Shown piece by piece: positions 15,304 through 22,750 of a stretch of 64,000 bases of DNA (its first letter is position 1; each line of letters begins with the position of its first letter). The notes under the pieces are model-generated. The model ran no database searches, was not told the DNA's origin, and worked only from the letters and a program-made list of their open reading frames with translations. The stretch lies in contig CAJGDJ010000007.1 in NCBI GenBank assembly GCA_904502025.1, positions 3,966 to 67,965 of the forward strand, given 5' to 3'. The stretch is from an uncultured Muribaculaceae bacterium. Its GTDB lineage: Bacteria; Bacteroidota; Bacteroidia; Bacteroidales; Muribaculaceae. The translations under genes and the position numbers were made by a program.

Positions 15304-18300
15304 ATGAAAAAGGTTAGTCTTATCATGCTGTTTTTGTCGTTAGCAATGGCATTCACAGCTCAAGCCGGGACTCAATTTGTCCCCAAAGAGTATTCCTATG
15401 AGGCCGTTGGCTCAGATGGGAGTAGTTCTTTTTATGTTTATTTTTACGACCTATTTGAGTATCCCGACGACATTTCAACATCAACCGACATTTCACAAAA
15501 GGAGGGAATCACAATCACTACATCATCGGGCGATAACACTATCATAAAATTAAACAGCATAGGTGCCCACATGAGCAAAACGAGAATGCAATTAACTCGT
15601 ATGGGACAAGTAAAAGGTGAAACTACATTCTCAGTATCGATTACTTATAATGGCGAAACCGTCACAAATACCTTCCCTGTAAAAGTGCATGGGTTAGAAA
15701 CATCAATGATTAAATCATATATCAACCCCGATGAAATAGCTCCTCAAGTTTTTGATGTTATCGGCAACACAAGTTTCTATAAATCATCGGAAAAAACGAC
15801 TTGTTCTTTAACTATCGACAACGCCGATGAATTAAAATATGGTACTATCGAATTAGTTGACGGAGAAAACGGATATAAGGTTATTCAATATACTCCTAAC
15901 GGCACTCCTCAACAAATTGTATCAGATGCAATCAAATATACAATTACTTTATCTGACGGAACCGAATCTTCTTCAAATAAAATTATCACATATACTACTC
16001 GCAACTGCTATGCTACAAAGATATTAGAATATCAACCAGCAGCAGGACAATTTCGTAGTGAAATTGCATGGGACAACCCTATCGAATTTTTTGAAAATAA
16101 CGAACGTGGTGTGAGCCTTGGTGCATTAGGTGGATATATTGTATTTGGTTTCGACCAACCTATCTACAACAATCCTCAAAATCCCTACGGCGTGGATTTC
16201 ACTGTTGAAGGAAATTCATTTGTAGCTGCCGAAAAAGGAGTGTGGACCGAACCCGGAGCCGTGCAAGTTATGGAAGACAAAAACGGCAACGGGCTTCCCG
16301 ATGACGGCGAATGGTATGAGCTTGCAGGTAGCGACTATTGGTTAAGCACTACCAAACATAATGTAGAACTAACATACTACAACCCTCACTATAATGATCG
16401 TTACACTGTGCCCTGGGCTATGAAATGGGAGGGAAATGGCGAAATTAAGCATGAATATGGTGCAGTAGTAACAAACAACTTCCACAAGCACTCATTCTAT
16501 CCCGATTATTTCTACAATCAAGACAATCCCGATGAGTCTAAACGCTGGTTTTCTCCAAGTGTTTCCCGTGATTCAATCACATTTACCGGTGTCACCAACA
16601 TTCGTGGTTGCATCGACATGCGTTCGCCAAGTTATATCGAGTTCTACGCTTATTCAGGCTTTGGATATTGCGACAACAAAGGATTTGTAAAGGAGGACTC
16701 TCGTATAGCACAAAATCCTTATGGTCGCCCATCACTTGGCGAAGCAGCCGGCGATGGTATGGACATCAGCTGGGCTGTCGACAAAGATGGTAATTATGTA
16801 GATCTTGAAAAGATTGATTTCGTAAAAGTTTATACTGCCGGACAAGTTATTGCAGGTTGGCTCGGCGAATGGTCAACCGAGGTATTAAACTGTGCAATCA
16901 CCCTCCCCGACCCTGAATATGTGCCACAAGATTATTATTACAATTATGTTGGCATCACTCAATTGCAAGTACCCAAAGGACACACTTGCCAATATGAAGG
17001 ACTTTTATTCAAGAATGGTCGTCTTGTAAAAGATGCTCCTCAACGCTGGTGGCTATCTCTTGACAAAGAAGGTCTTGTTACTGACGGCACAGATGCTATT
17101 GCTGAGATTGACAATAATGGATTACTTACAGCTAATGGCTATGGAACGGTGTGGGTACATTTCTCTGCAATGGACAATATTCCTGAAGAGGCATTTGAGG
17201 TATCGGTATGTAACCTCACAAATGTGGTTATCAATCTTGAAGGCAATGAAAGTGCTGCAAGCGATGAGTTATCGTGCATCGTAGGTGAACGCATTTACAT
17301 CAACGTCGAAAGCGAAGATGACAATACCGAAAATGTGAATGAAACAAAATCTAATCGCTTTATCTACGACAATTACACCTGGATAAACAGCAATCCCGAA
17401 GTGGGAGTCATTGACAAAGGTAATTTCATCGCATTAACCCCCGGTGTCACAACTCTTACTGCTGTATCGGGAATTAACCCCACTTTGAGTGACCAAATCA
17501 AAATAACTGTACTTGAAAGGCCCGAAATCACTGTAACTCCTATACAAATTGCAACAAACAAACCCACCGGAGAGTTACTCAATAGCGACATTTTCTCAAC
17601 CGGAAATGGTGCTACTATATATATGGACAAAGTAACTGCGAAAAAGGGATTGGCAAATGTTTCGCTTTATAACAACCACCTTTTTTACGAATTTACCGAA
17701 GGGGAATATGTTACTGACATTCTCGTCTTTAAGGTAACTTGTTTTGGTCAAGAAAAGACTATCGAAGTTCCTGTTACTTATGGTCCTTACAACTTAGCTT
17801 CTCGCAAAAAAGTGTTGATGATTAATAGCTCTGATGAAAATGGTGTTGACATAGGCATAGCCCAACTTCAAGGCATCGATGCAGAAACATTTGAGAACAA
17901 GACCTACGTTGAAGATCTTGCTTGTGGTTCTACTCTGAACCAAATCCCAACCGACAATATTCTACCTGATGGTTCATACGCATACCTTACACAAGGCACA
18001 AACCTTTCTCGTTATGATGTGGAATGGGGAAAAACTGTTGCAAATGCATCATTAACCTCTACCGATAAGCATCAACTTGCTACTTACAAAGACAAAATTA
18101 TTGTTAGCGACGAAGATTCTCTCAAAGTATTCTATCGCACCGACCTCGATGCATTCAAATCAATCAAGCTAAATGGCACTATTAAACAAATGGTAATAAA
18201 TGGAGATGTTGCCTATATTTTATGTGCTACTGACGCCAATGCCCGAATAAACAAGCTCAATCTTGCCACATGGATTTTGGCTGAGACCAATATAGATATT

Positions 18301-19620
18301 GACGGAGGCTATAATGCATCAGGAATGTATTACCATAACGACAAACTCTATATTGCTACCGGTGAAGTAAACGGAGAAGCTGCTTCGATGGTTGTGTTTA
18401 ACCCAACCGACAACTCTAATACTGTTATAACTGCGACATTAGACAATAGTATGCAACTTCCTCACAGCGTTTCAGCTCAAGCGGGCAATAACATTATGGT
18501 ATCACGTGGTAGTGGATTTATTGCATATAATACTGAAACCGAAACATTCGGAGACGAAACCGTGATGATTCTTAACGATATGTTTATCCCAACACTTGCC
18601 GTTAGCGAAACAACTGACTCTTTTGAACGTTATTATGTGGCATATTCACAAGGCATGGCTATATTTGAATCTTCTGATTTAACTCAACCAAAGATGACCT
18701 TTAATTCTATTCCATCGGCAATGAATTTAATGGCTGCTACCGAACAAAACGAAGCTCCAACAGTAAAAAAGGATTATTCATATACATCAGGGGTATATGA
18801 GCGTGCCACTTCGGTAAAAAGTTGTACTGCAGCAAAATTAACCAATTACTTTACCGATAGCGAAGGTTCAACTATTGACAATTACGCAATGTATATTCGT
18901 GAAGATGTTGATTGGCTTGATGTTACATATAACACTGATGGTAAAGTTACTCCTAAAGTAAAATTTACAGGTGATGTTGATGACAAAACCGTATTTACAT
19001 TCCCATTTGAATGTATCGACAAGTGTGGTGCATCAGTTAAAGGAACAGCTTCATTCACTATTACCCCTCGCATCTACAAGCCTACAATTGATGAATCAGA
19101 AGTAACAATCTATACCGATTCTGTCCTTGTTGGCACACTTGCTGTTGCCGATATTTTCAACTATACAGCAACAAAAACAAATTTGACATTCACTACCGAA
19201 GTTAAAAACATTAATGATAATTCCCTCATAGAAAATGCTATTATTGATGCTGATGGCAATCTCGTTATCACGGCAGTGGAAAATGCCAAAGGTCGTACCG
19301 AAATTGAAATAGCTCAAACTATTTCACATAAAAGCTACGGTACAAAAACATTCTCTGCTACTATTCCTGTTGTATTAGATAGCAAAGTGCCATCGGGAGT
19401 TGATGGAGTATCTAACAACAATATAGATATAAATTACAGCAATGGAGTATTGACAATTAACAACTGTAATGGAGAAAGATGTTTGATTTATAATGTAGCC
19501 GGATCGCTTATTTATTCTTGCGACATTAAGAGCAACCTTTTCTCTACTCCATTAATGCTAAACGGTGGAATTTATTTTGTAATTACTGATACTCAAAGCA
19601 TAAAAATTGCAGTAAAATAG
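15304..19620 (+). CDS. Giant multidomain secreted protein: corrinoid-locus domain fused to Ig-like modules and a propeller
   Basis: 1438 residues, taken from ATG 15304; an in-frame TTG at 15292 overlaps the preceding gene and is less likely. Signal peptide to about 22. Early Ig-like modules come first. At about 245-550 lies a clear copy of the domain in the lipoprotein at 12212-13441 (YQPAAGQFRSEI, SLGALGGYIVFGFDQPIYNN, EPGAVQVMEDKNGNGLPDD, EWYELAGSDYW, GWLGEWSTEV). Bacterial Ig-like repeats follow (about 570-830). A YncE-like propeller (about 840-1140) has the pattern NGDVAYILCATDANARINKL, and more Ig-like modules follow it. The C-terminal 65 residues ending GGIYFVITDTQSIKIAVK look like a type IX sorting signal. 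The protein thus joins the two kinds of fold encoded separately upstream. A scaffold or corrinoid-capture role is inference. Confidence 0.65.
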   Translation: MKKVSLIMLFLSLAMAFTAQAGTQFVPKEYSYEAVGSDGSSSFYVYFYDLFEYPDDISTSTDISQKEGITITTSSGDNTIIKLNSIGAHMSKTRMQLTRMGQVKGETTFSVSITYNGETVTNTFPVKVHGLETSMIKSYINPDEIAPQVFDVIGNTSFYKSSEKTTCSLTIDNADELKYGTIELVDGENGYKVIQYTPNGTPQQIVSDAIKYTITLSDGTESSSNKIITYTTRNCYATKILEYQPAAGQFRSEIAWDNPIEFFENNERGVSLGALGGYIVFGFDQPIYNNPQNPYGVDFTVEGNSFVAAEKGVWTEPGAVQVMEDKNGNGLPDDGEWYELAGSDYWLSTTKHNVELTYYNPHYNDRYTVPWAMKWEGNGEIKHEYGAVVTNNFHKHSFYPDYFYNQDNPDESKRWFSPSVSRDSITFTGVTNIRGCIDMRSPSYIEFYAYSGFGYCDNKGFVKEDSRIAQNPYGRPSLGEAAGDGMDISWAVDKDGNYVDLEKIDFVKVYTAGQVIAGWLGEWSTEVLNCAITLPDPEYVPQDYYYNYVGITQLQVPKGHTCQYEGLLFKNGRLVKDAPQRWWLSLDKEGLVTDGTDAIAEIDNNGLLTANGYGTVWVHFSAMDNIPEEAFEVSVCNLTNVVINLEGNESAASDELSCIVGERIYINVESEDDNTENVNETKSNRFIYDNYTWINSNPEVGVIDKGNFIALTPGVTTLTAVSGINPTLSDQIKITVLERPEITVTPIQIATNKPTGELLNSDIFSTGNGATIYMDKVTAKKGLANVSLYNNHLFYEFTEGEYVTDILVFKVTCFGQEKTIEVPVTYGPYNLASRKKVLMINSSDENGVDIGIAQLQGIDAETFENKTYVEDLACGSTLNQIPTDNILPDGSYAYLTQGTNLSRYDVEWGKTVANASLTSTDKHQLATYKDKIIVSDEDSLKVFYRTDLDAFKSIKLNGTIKQMVINGDVAYILCATDANARINKLNLATWILAETNIDIDGGYNASGMYYHNDKLYIATGEVNGEAASMVVFNPTDNSNTVITATLDNSMQLPHSVSAQAGNNIMVSRGSGFIAYNTETETFGDETVMILNDMFIPTLAVSETTDSFERYYVAYSQGMAIFESSDLTQPKMTFNSIPSAMNLMAATEQNEAPTVKKDYSYTSGVYERATSVKSCTAAKLTNYFTDSEGSTIDNYAMYIREDVDWLDVTYNTDGKVTPKVKFTGDVDDKTVFTFPFECIDKCGASVKGTASFTITPRIYKPTIDESEVTIYTDSVLVGTLAVADIFNYTATKTNLTFTTEVKNINDNSLIENAIIDADGNLVITAVENAKGRTEIEIAQTISHKSYGTKTFSATIPVVLDSKVPSGVDGVSNNNIDINYSNGVLTINNCNGERCLIYNVAGSLIYSCDIKSNLFSTPLMLNGGIYFVITDTQSIKIAVK

Positions 19621-19641
19621 GCAACCTACTCTATAATAGAC

Positions 19642-19679
19642 AGATGTGCGGTGCTCAATAATGGGCATCGCACTTTTTT
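19642..19679 (+). terminator. Terminator of the corrinoid operon
   Basis: AGATGTGCGGTGCTC pairs with GGGCATCGCACTT using G-U pairs and is followed by a T-run. The stem resembles the ilvC terminator. Confidence 0.75.
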
Positions 19680-19689
19680 CGTTTTCGCG

Positions 19690-19720
19690 TTGCCTCATTT
19701 CACTATAAGCATTAACTTTG
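19690..19720 (+). promoter_or_regulatory. Promoter of the small membrane protein gene
   Basis: TTG (19690-19692), 20 bases, TAACTTTG (19713-19720) followed by C: consensus match directly after the operon terminator. It supports the next short frame as a real gene. Confidence 0.7.
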
Positions 19721-19745
19721 CAACCATAACACAAACTAATCTTAT

Positions 19746-19949
19746 ATGTCAAAAATATTTAGCTTCTTAAAAAGATACAAATCCCCGCTTCTCAACACAT
19801 TAGTTTCTATCCTCTGCATTATCCTCATTTACGATTCACTTTTTGTTGAGATTCGTTATTGGAGAGCTGCAATCTTTGGTTTGCTTTTAATTAGTAGCAT
19901 TATTGATCTTATTAAATTTTGGAAAAACAGTCAACGTTCCGACAATTAA
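19746..19949 (+). CDS. Small two-helix membrane protein, unknown function
   Basis: 67 residues. Two hydrophobic stretches (about 15-32, LLNTLVSILCIILIYDSL, and 36-56, IRYWRAAIFGLLLISSIIDL) are separated by a charged turn, with basic ends (KRYKS before, KFWKNSQ after), so a hairpin in the inner membrane is likely. I do not recognise the family. It has its own promoter and stands alone. Its last 15 codons and the next 100 bases are duplicated in decayed form at 21532-21672, where one extra base breaks the frame. Confidence 0.6.
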   Translation: MSKIFSFLKRYKSPLLNTLVSILCIILIYDSLFVEIRYWRAAIFGLLLISSIIDLIKFWKNSQRSDN

Positions 19950-20055
19950 CCTATTACCGATGAACAAGTTGAAAAAATCACATCTTTTCATATAAACCTT
20001 TTGGATATTTCACAAGTTTTCACAAGCCTTAACTGATATACATTCTTCATTATTG
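19917..20055 (+). repeat. Direct repeat, copy A (3' end of small gene plus downstream)
   Basis: About 140 bases that recur in the same orientation at 21532-21672. Shared words include AACAGTCAACGTTCC, CAATTAACCT, CATCTTTTCATATAAAC and TTGGATATTTCACAAGTTTT. Copy A begins inside the coding region of 19746-19949, so it is the parental copy. The 1.6 kb between the copies carries the toxin-like pair and the tandem repeats. Confidence 0.85.
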
Positions 20056-20080
20056 TATAATGTACAAATTGTTCTTAAAT

Positions 20081-20158
20081 TGGAGGGAAATCGAGTTTTT
20101 TATCTTTAGAATTTGAGGGAAATCGGGGATTTTGCAGTTTGAAATTTGCGGGAAATCG
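20081..20158 (+). repeat. Three tandem degenerate 32-33 bp repeats with core GGGAAATCG
   Basis: GGGAAATCG occurs at 20085, 20117 and 20150, each preceded by TTGGA, TTTGA or TTTGC, and the spacers are AT-rich and only loosely alike. The period is about three helical turns, which would suit a protein bound to one face of DNA. On the minus strand the repeats read open as part of a 65-codon frame with repeated FP(A/S/P)N units, but I do not take this as a gene. Confidence 0.6.
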
Positions 20159-20188
20159 AAAAATACTGGCAATAATATAGGAGTTGAG

Positions 20189-20229
20189 AGCTGTGTCAAA
20201 ATTCAGGATTTTGGCACAGCTCCATTTTT
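20189..20229 (+). terminator. Strong hairpin followed by a T-run
   Basis: AGCTGTGTCAAAAT (20189-20202) pairs with ATTTTGGCACAGCT (20208-20221) with one G-U pair; CCATTTTTTT follows. It would end rightward transcripts from the small membrane gene or from an unseen short RNA. Between here and the promoter at 20363 I see nothing else. Confidence 0.7.
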
Positions 20230-20362
20230 TTGCTCGTTTCGCCATATAAAAACGCACTTTTTTTTGTTTCATTTGTTAATCTATAAACACAATTTCCACA
20301 CTGTCCCCAAATTTTATATATAGTTAAAAATTCTTATTTTAATTATTAAATACATTCTTAAT

Positions 20363-20395
20363 TTTGGATTTAAGTGTGTTGATAATGTAAATTTG
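20363..20395 (+). promoter_or_regulatory. Promoter of the toxin-antitoxin-like pair
   Basis: TTTG (20363-20366), 21 bases, TAAATTTG (20388-20395) followed by C. The RNA would start near 20402, which rules out the upstream TTG start at 20393 and decides for the ATG at 20426. Confidence 0.65.
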
Positions 20396-20425
20396 CATAA
20401 TCATATTAATATTACAAACAAAATT

Positions 20426-20623
20426 ATGTTACGTTCTGATTCAAATATTACTATTTCAATTGACGATGCTAAGCAGTTTCGTTCAATAATGCGTAATTGC
20501 TTAGAGGGACGTTTTAACCCTACTCAAAAAGCTGAAATTCAATCACGCAAGGAACGTATGGCACGTGTGACTGCTGACATCGTAAAAAATAATGGCGGTA
20601 AAAATCCAATCCTCGGATATTAA
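20426..20623 (+). CDS. Small putative antitoxin upstream of a GNAT toxin
   Basis: 65 residues from ATG 20426. Mixed charge, beginning MLRSDSNITISIDDAKQFRS and ending NNGGKNPILGY. The N-terminal NITISID strand followed by a helix is reminiscent of ribbon-helix-helix DNA binders, but it does not read like the usual DUF1778 antitoxin. The C-terminal half is helical and basic (QSRKERMARVTADIV). It overlaps the acetyltransferase frame by 32 bases, the arrangement of toxin-antitoxin operons where the antitoxin comes first. Antitoxin function is inferred from context only. Confidence 0.55.
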   Translation: MLRSDSNITISIDDAKQFRSIMRNCLEGRFNPTQKAEIQSRKERMARVTADIVKNNGGKNPILGY

Positions 20624-21170
20624 AATATCCTCGTTCACTCCTTTAGATATTGATGAGCTACAATCTTTTTGCTGTGGTTGCAAAGAGATGGATGATTATA
20701 TCCGATTGAATTTGTCCGTTTGTGATGAGAATCGTTATATTTCTACATATATTGTTAGGCATATATCCTCAAACGAAATAATTGCACTTTTTACGTTAGC
20801 TAATGATGCGTTAATCATTCAATCTAAAGAAGATAAAGAGGATATTATTGCAGAAAATCCAATTATTGCAGAAAGTTCTTATGTGGATTTTTTCTTGAAA
20901 CAAACTTCTTTCCCTGCAATAAATATTACCCATTTAGCAGTTGATGAAAAATGGCAGTCTCGTGGGGTTGGGCGTATTATACTTGACATTATTATTGGTA
21001 CATATGTGAAGTATAGACCTTCGGGGTGTCAATTTGTTACAGTTGATGCAATAAACGAAAGTAGAGTAACGAAGTTTTATACAGTTGATAACGGTTTTAC
21101 TCCTTTAACAAACTGCGATATGTATAAGACCACAAGAAGATTATATCTCCCTTTGGCAGTGTTCAAATAA
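20592..21170 (+). CDS. GNAT-family acetyltransferase, probable TacT/AtaT-like toxin
   Basis: 192 residues. The acetyl-CoA binding motif is INITHLAVDEKWQSRGVGR (about 111-128; Q-x-x-G-x-G), with a hydrophobic strand before it and FYTVDNGFTPL (about 162-172) near the end. This is the layout of GNAT toxins that acetylate aminoacyl-tRNA and stop translation. An acidic loop KEDKEDIIAENP lies at about 79-90. A small frame overlaps its start and a terminator follows, so the pair forms a compact unit. A non-toxin GNAT role (for example metabolite or protein N-acetylation) remains possible. The unit is bracketed by a duplicated sequence. Confidence 0.75.
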   Translation: MAVKIQSSDIKISSFTPLDIDELQSFCCGCKEMDDYIRLNLSVCDENRYISTYIVRHISSNEIIALFTLANDALIIQSKEDKEDIIAENPIIAESSYVDFFLKQTSFPAINITHLAVDEKWQSRGVGRIILDIIIGTYVKYRPSGCQFVTVDAINESRVTKFYTVDNGFTPLTNCDMYKTTRRLYLPLAVFK

Positions 21171-21206
21171 CCAATCTTAACACCTCCCAACCTTATATAT
21201 CATTCT

Positions 21207-21237
21207 AAAAGCGAAAAGTTACTTTTCGCTTTTTTTA
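21207..21237 (+). terminator. Terminator after the GNAT gene
   Basis: GCGAAAAG (21211-21218) pairs with CTTTTCGC (21222-21229) around TTA, extended by flanking AAAA/TTTT, then a T-run. Confidence 0.85.
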
Positions 21238-21281
21238 TTACCATTGCCATTGCTAAATTTATATTTATTATAATGGATCTA

Positions 21282-21409
21282 ATGGTCAATTTTTTTTATT
21301 AGGGATATTGCCCCTTTGTTTCTCAAATTTGGTGTTTGCACAAGAACCAATCGTACGCGATTCAGTGATTCAAATGCAAGAAATGAAACCTACACAAATC
21401 TATGATTGA
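21282..21409 (+). pseudogene. Remnant of a secreted-protein gene (signal peptide only)
   Basis: From 21291 on one frame reads FLLGILPLCFSNLVFAQ, a credible signal peptide with a cleavage site, then EPIVRDSVIQMQEMKPTQ and a stop at 21407-21409. The matching ATG (21282) is in another frame. It would join if the run of eight T (21290-21297) had one more T. So this looks like a frameshifted, truncated 5' end of an exported protein gene. A phase-variable start is a less likely alternative because the frame also ends after 40 codons. Confidence 0.4.
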
Positions 21410-21531
21410 AAAAATGGTTTGAGGTGTCGCATGTTGTCAGTGTTGCCGAGCGACAACACCTACAACAATAGTTTCTACTTATTTATAAGATTCTCCCCTC
21501 TTAAATTTTTTAAGGATTGAACTTCTTTCAA

Positions 21532-21672
21532 TTTCGGAAGAACAGTCAACGTTCCGGCAATTAACCTCTTACCTATTAACAAGTTAAAAAAATAACATCT
21601 TTTCATATAAACTTTTGGATATTTCACAAGTTTTTACAAACTTTGACTGATACTCATTATTCTTGTTCATTG
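21532..21672 (+). repeat. Direct repeat, copy B (decayed duplicate)
   Basis: Same orientation and order as 19917-20055 with scattered substitutions. The part corresponding to the end of the small membrane protein has one extra base and is no longer in frame, so this copy is non-coding. It marks the right edge of the 1.6 kb island. The stretch 21410-21531 before it contains nothing I can support. Confidence 0.85.
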
Positions 21673-21701
21673 TTTTCAATTTTATTACCTGATTATATAT
21701 C

Positions 21702-21843
21702 GGCTGTTCGATAAAATGTAACCTTTTACCAATGGTTATTGTGTTTGTGGTAAAACGGAAATAACCATAAAGGGCTGAATTCTGCAAATGGAATCAGCCC
21801 TAATTTTTTTTAGTCTATCAATATAAAGTTTTATCGGACAGCA
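21702..21843. mobile_element. MITE-like element with terminal inverted repeats
   Basis: GCTGTTCGATAAAAT at the left end (from 21703) is the inverted complement of the right end AGTTTTATCGGACAGC (to 21842), with one mismatch in GCTGT(T/C)CGATAAAA. Inside are two further hairpins: TTTTACC...TGGTAAAA and AGGGCTGA...TCAGCCCT. There is no coding capacity. The size of about 140 bp and TIRs of about 15 bases fit a miniature inverted-repeat element mobilised by a transposase elsewhere. I see no clear target duplication. The right-hand hairpin may also end transcription of the lipoprotein gene at 21849. Confidence 0.55.
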
Positions 21844-21848
21844 ATAAT

Positions 21849-22256
21849 CTATTTCTTTTTTGTCAGTGTTTGTATGCGATCATTTGAGCTATCCCTTAAT
21901 ATAATTTTATCTTCTCCAATATGACTAACAATATATAATATGGTATTTCCATCATCATACATAAGTATAAATTCTTCACTTTCAGGTTTATAACTATAAC
22001 TTCCGTACTTTATTTCCTTGTTACAATTGGGATCGCCGATATGGGATGCGCGTGAATCCCAATAATAAACATGTTCAAACTCTCCATTCGATTGAAATTC
22101 AAAAACGTGGTCATGACCAAAGGTACAAGAAGCATCCCATTTTCCAATAAATGGATTATTAACCCCATCCACCACCTCATCGTCGGGACAACTTGATAAA
22201 GTAATACATAAAATAATGGCAACAAATCCTACCCCAACTAATCTTAAAGTTTTCAT
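21849..22256 (-). CDS. Small lipoprotein with a lipocalin-like domain
   Basis: 135 residues. The lipoprotein signal ends TLSSC (Cys at about 23), then an acidic PDDEVVDG spacer and the conserved NPFIGKWDASCTF start of a lipocalin-like/DUF4488-type beta-barrel. Alternating strands HVFEFQSNGEFEHVYYW, YGSYSYKPESEEFILMY and KIILRDSSNDRIQTL follow. Such proteins are common outer-membrane lipoproteins of Bacteroidales with no fixed function. It stands alone between two structured repeats. Ligand and role unknown. Confidence 0.7.
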   Translation of the reverse strand: MKTLRLVGVGFVAIILCITLSSCPDDEVVDGVNNPFIGKWDASCTFGHDHVFEFQSNGEFEHVYYWDSRASHIGDPNCNKEIKYGSYSYKPESEEFILMYDDGNTILYIVSHIGEDKIILRDSSNDRIQTLTKKK

Positions 22257-22335
22257 AATCTAAATATTACAAATTTTCCTCTACTCACTTAACGGCTTTT
22301 CAAGTTACTCCGTTGCTCCTATTGAAAATTTTGGA

Positions 22336-22551
22336 ATACGCACACAAAAAAGCGCGGAACTTTTAGTGTATTCCTCTATCCTAGGTGTTTGGCGTTACCT
22401 ATCCGACTGAATAACCAAAAGCCCACGCCTATACAGCGTGAGCATTTTCGCTATTATTCTTGTCGGTTTCTTTAGTCGCCAAACTTTAGGATAGACAGAA
22501 TAAAGCTAAAACGCTTTTTCAATAAGACTTAAAGTGTGCGTATCAATTATA
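22336..22551. repeat. 216-bp imperfect hairpin element upstream of ilvE
   Basis: Successive segments of the left half pair in order with the right half. ATACGCACAC at the left end matches GTGTGCGTAT at the right end. Inward, TATTC and CTATCCTA match TAGGATAG and GAATA, GTTTGGCG matches CGCCAAAC (22478-22485), CCGAC matches GTCGG, and CACGC matches GCGTG at the tip. The flanks 22257-22335 and 22552-22717 show nothing else. It could be a stable RNA, or a non-autonomous mobile element folded end to end. Its ends lack a terminator T-run. Confidence 0.65.
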
Positions 22552-22750
22552 CGTTATTCTTCATGTGCAATGTAATTTTATAAGTTAATAATTATGGTTA
22601 CGTCCACAAATATACTGAAAAAATGTGAGAATCCTTTAAGTTCAGCCAATTTTTAAGTATTTGTTGGGTGTTTGCATATTTTCTGCCACAAAAAGAAGAT
22701 AATTCGTGATAATTTGCTAAATTTGCAAAAGAATAAATTACAATATCATT

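Noticed and set aside
20081..20158. CRISPR array
   Set aside because: Only three degenerate units, a 9-16 base core, and spacers that are themselves partly alike; no cas genes nearby.
20075..20272. 65-codon reverse frame with FP(A/S/P)N-like units
   Set aside because: It is simply the translation of the 33-bp tandem repeats and the terminator hairpin; no sign of selection on protein.
19642..21183. Integrative element or prophage
   Set aside because: No integrase, transposase, att-like tRNA junction or structural phage gene is present; only a small cassette with a duplication can be supported.
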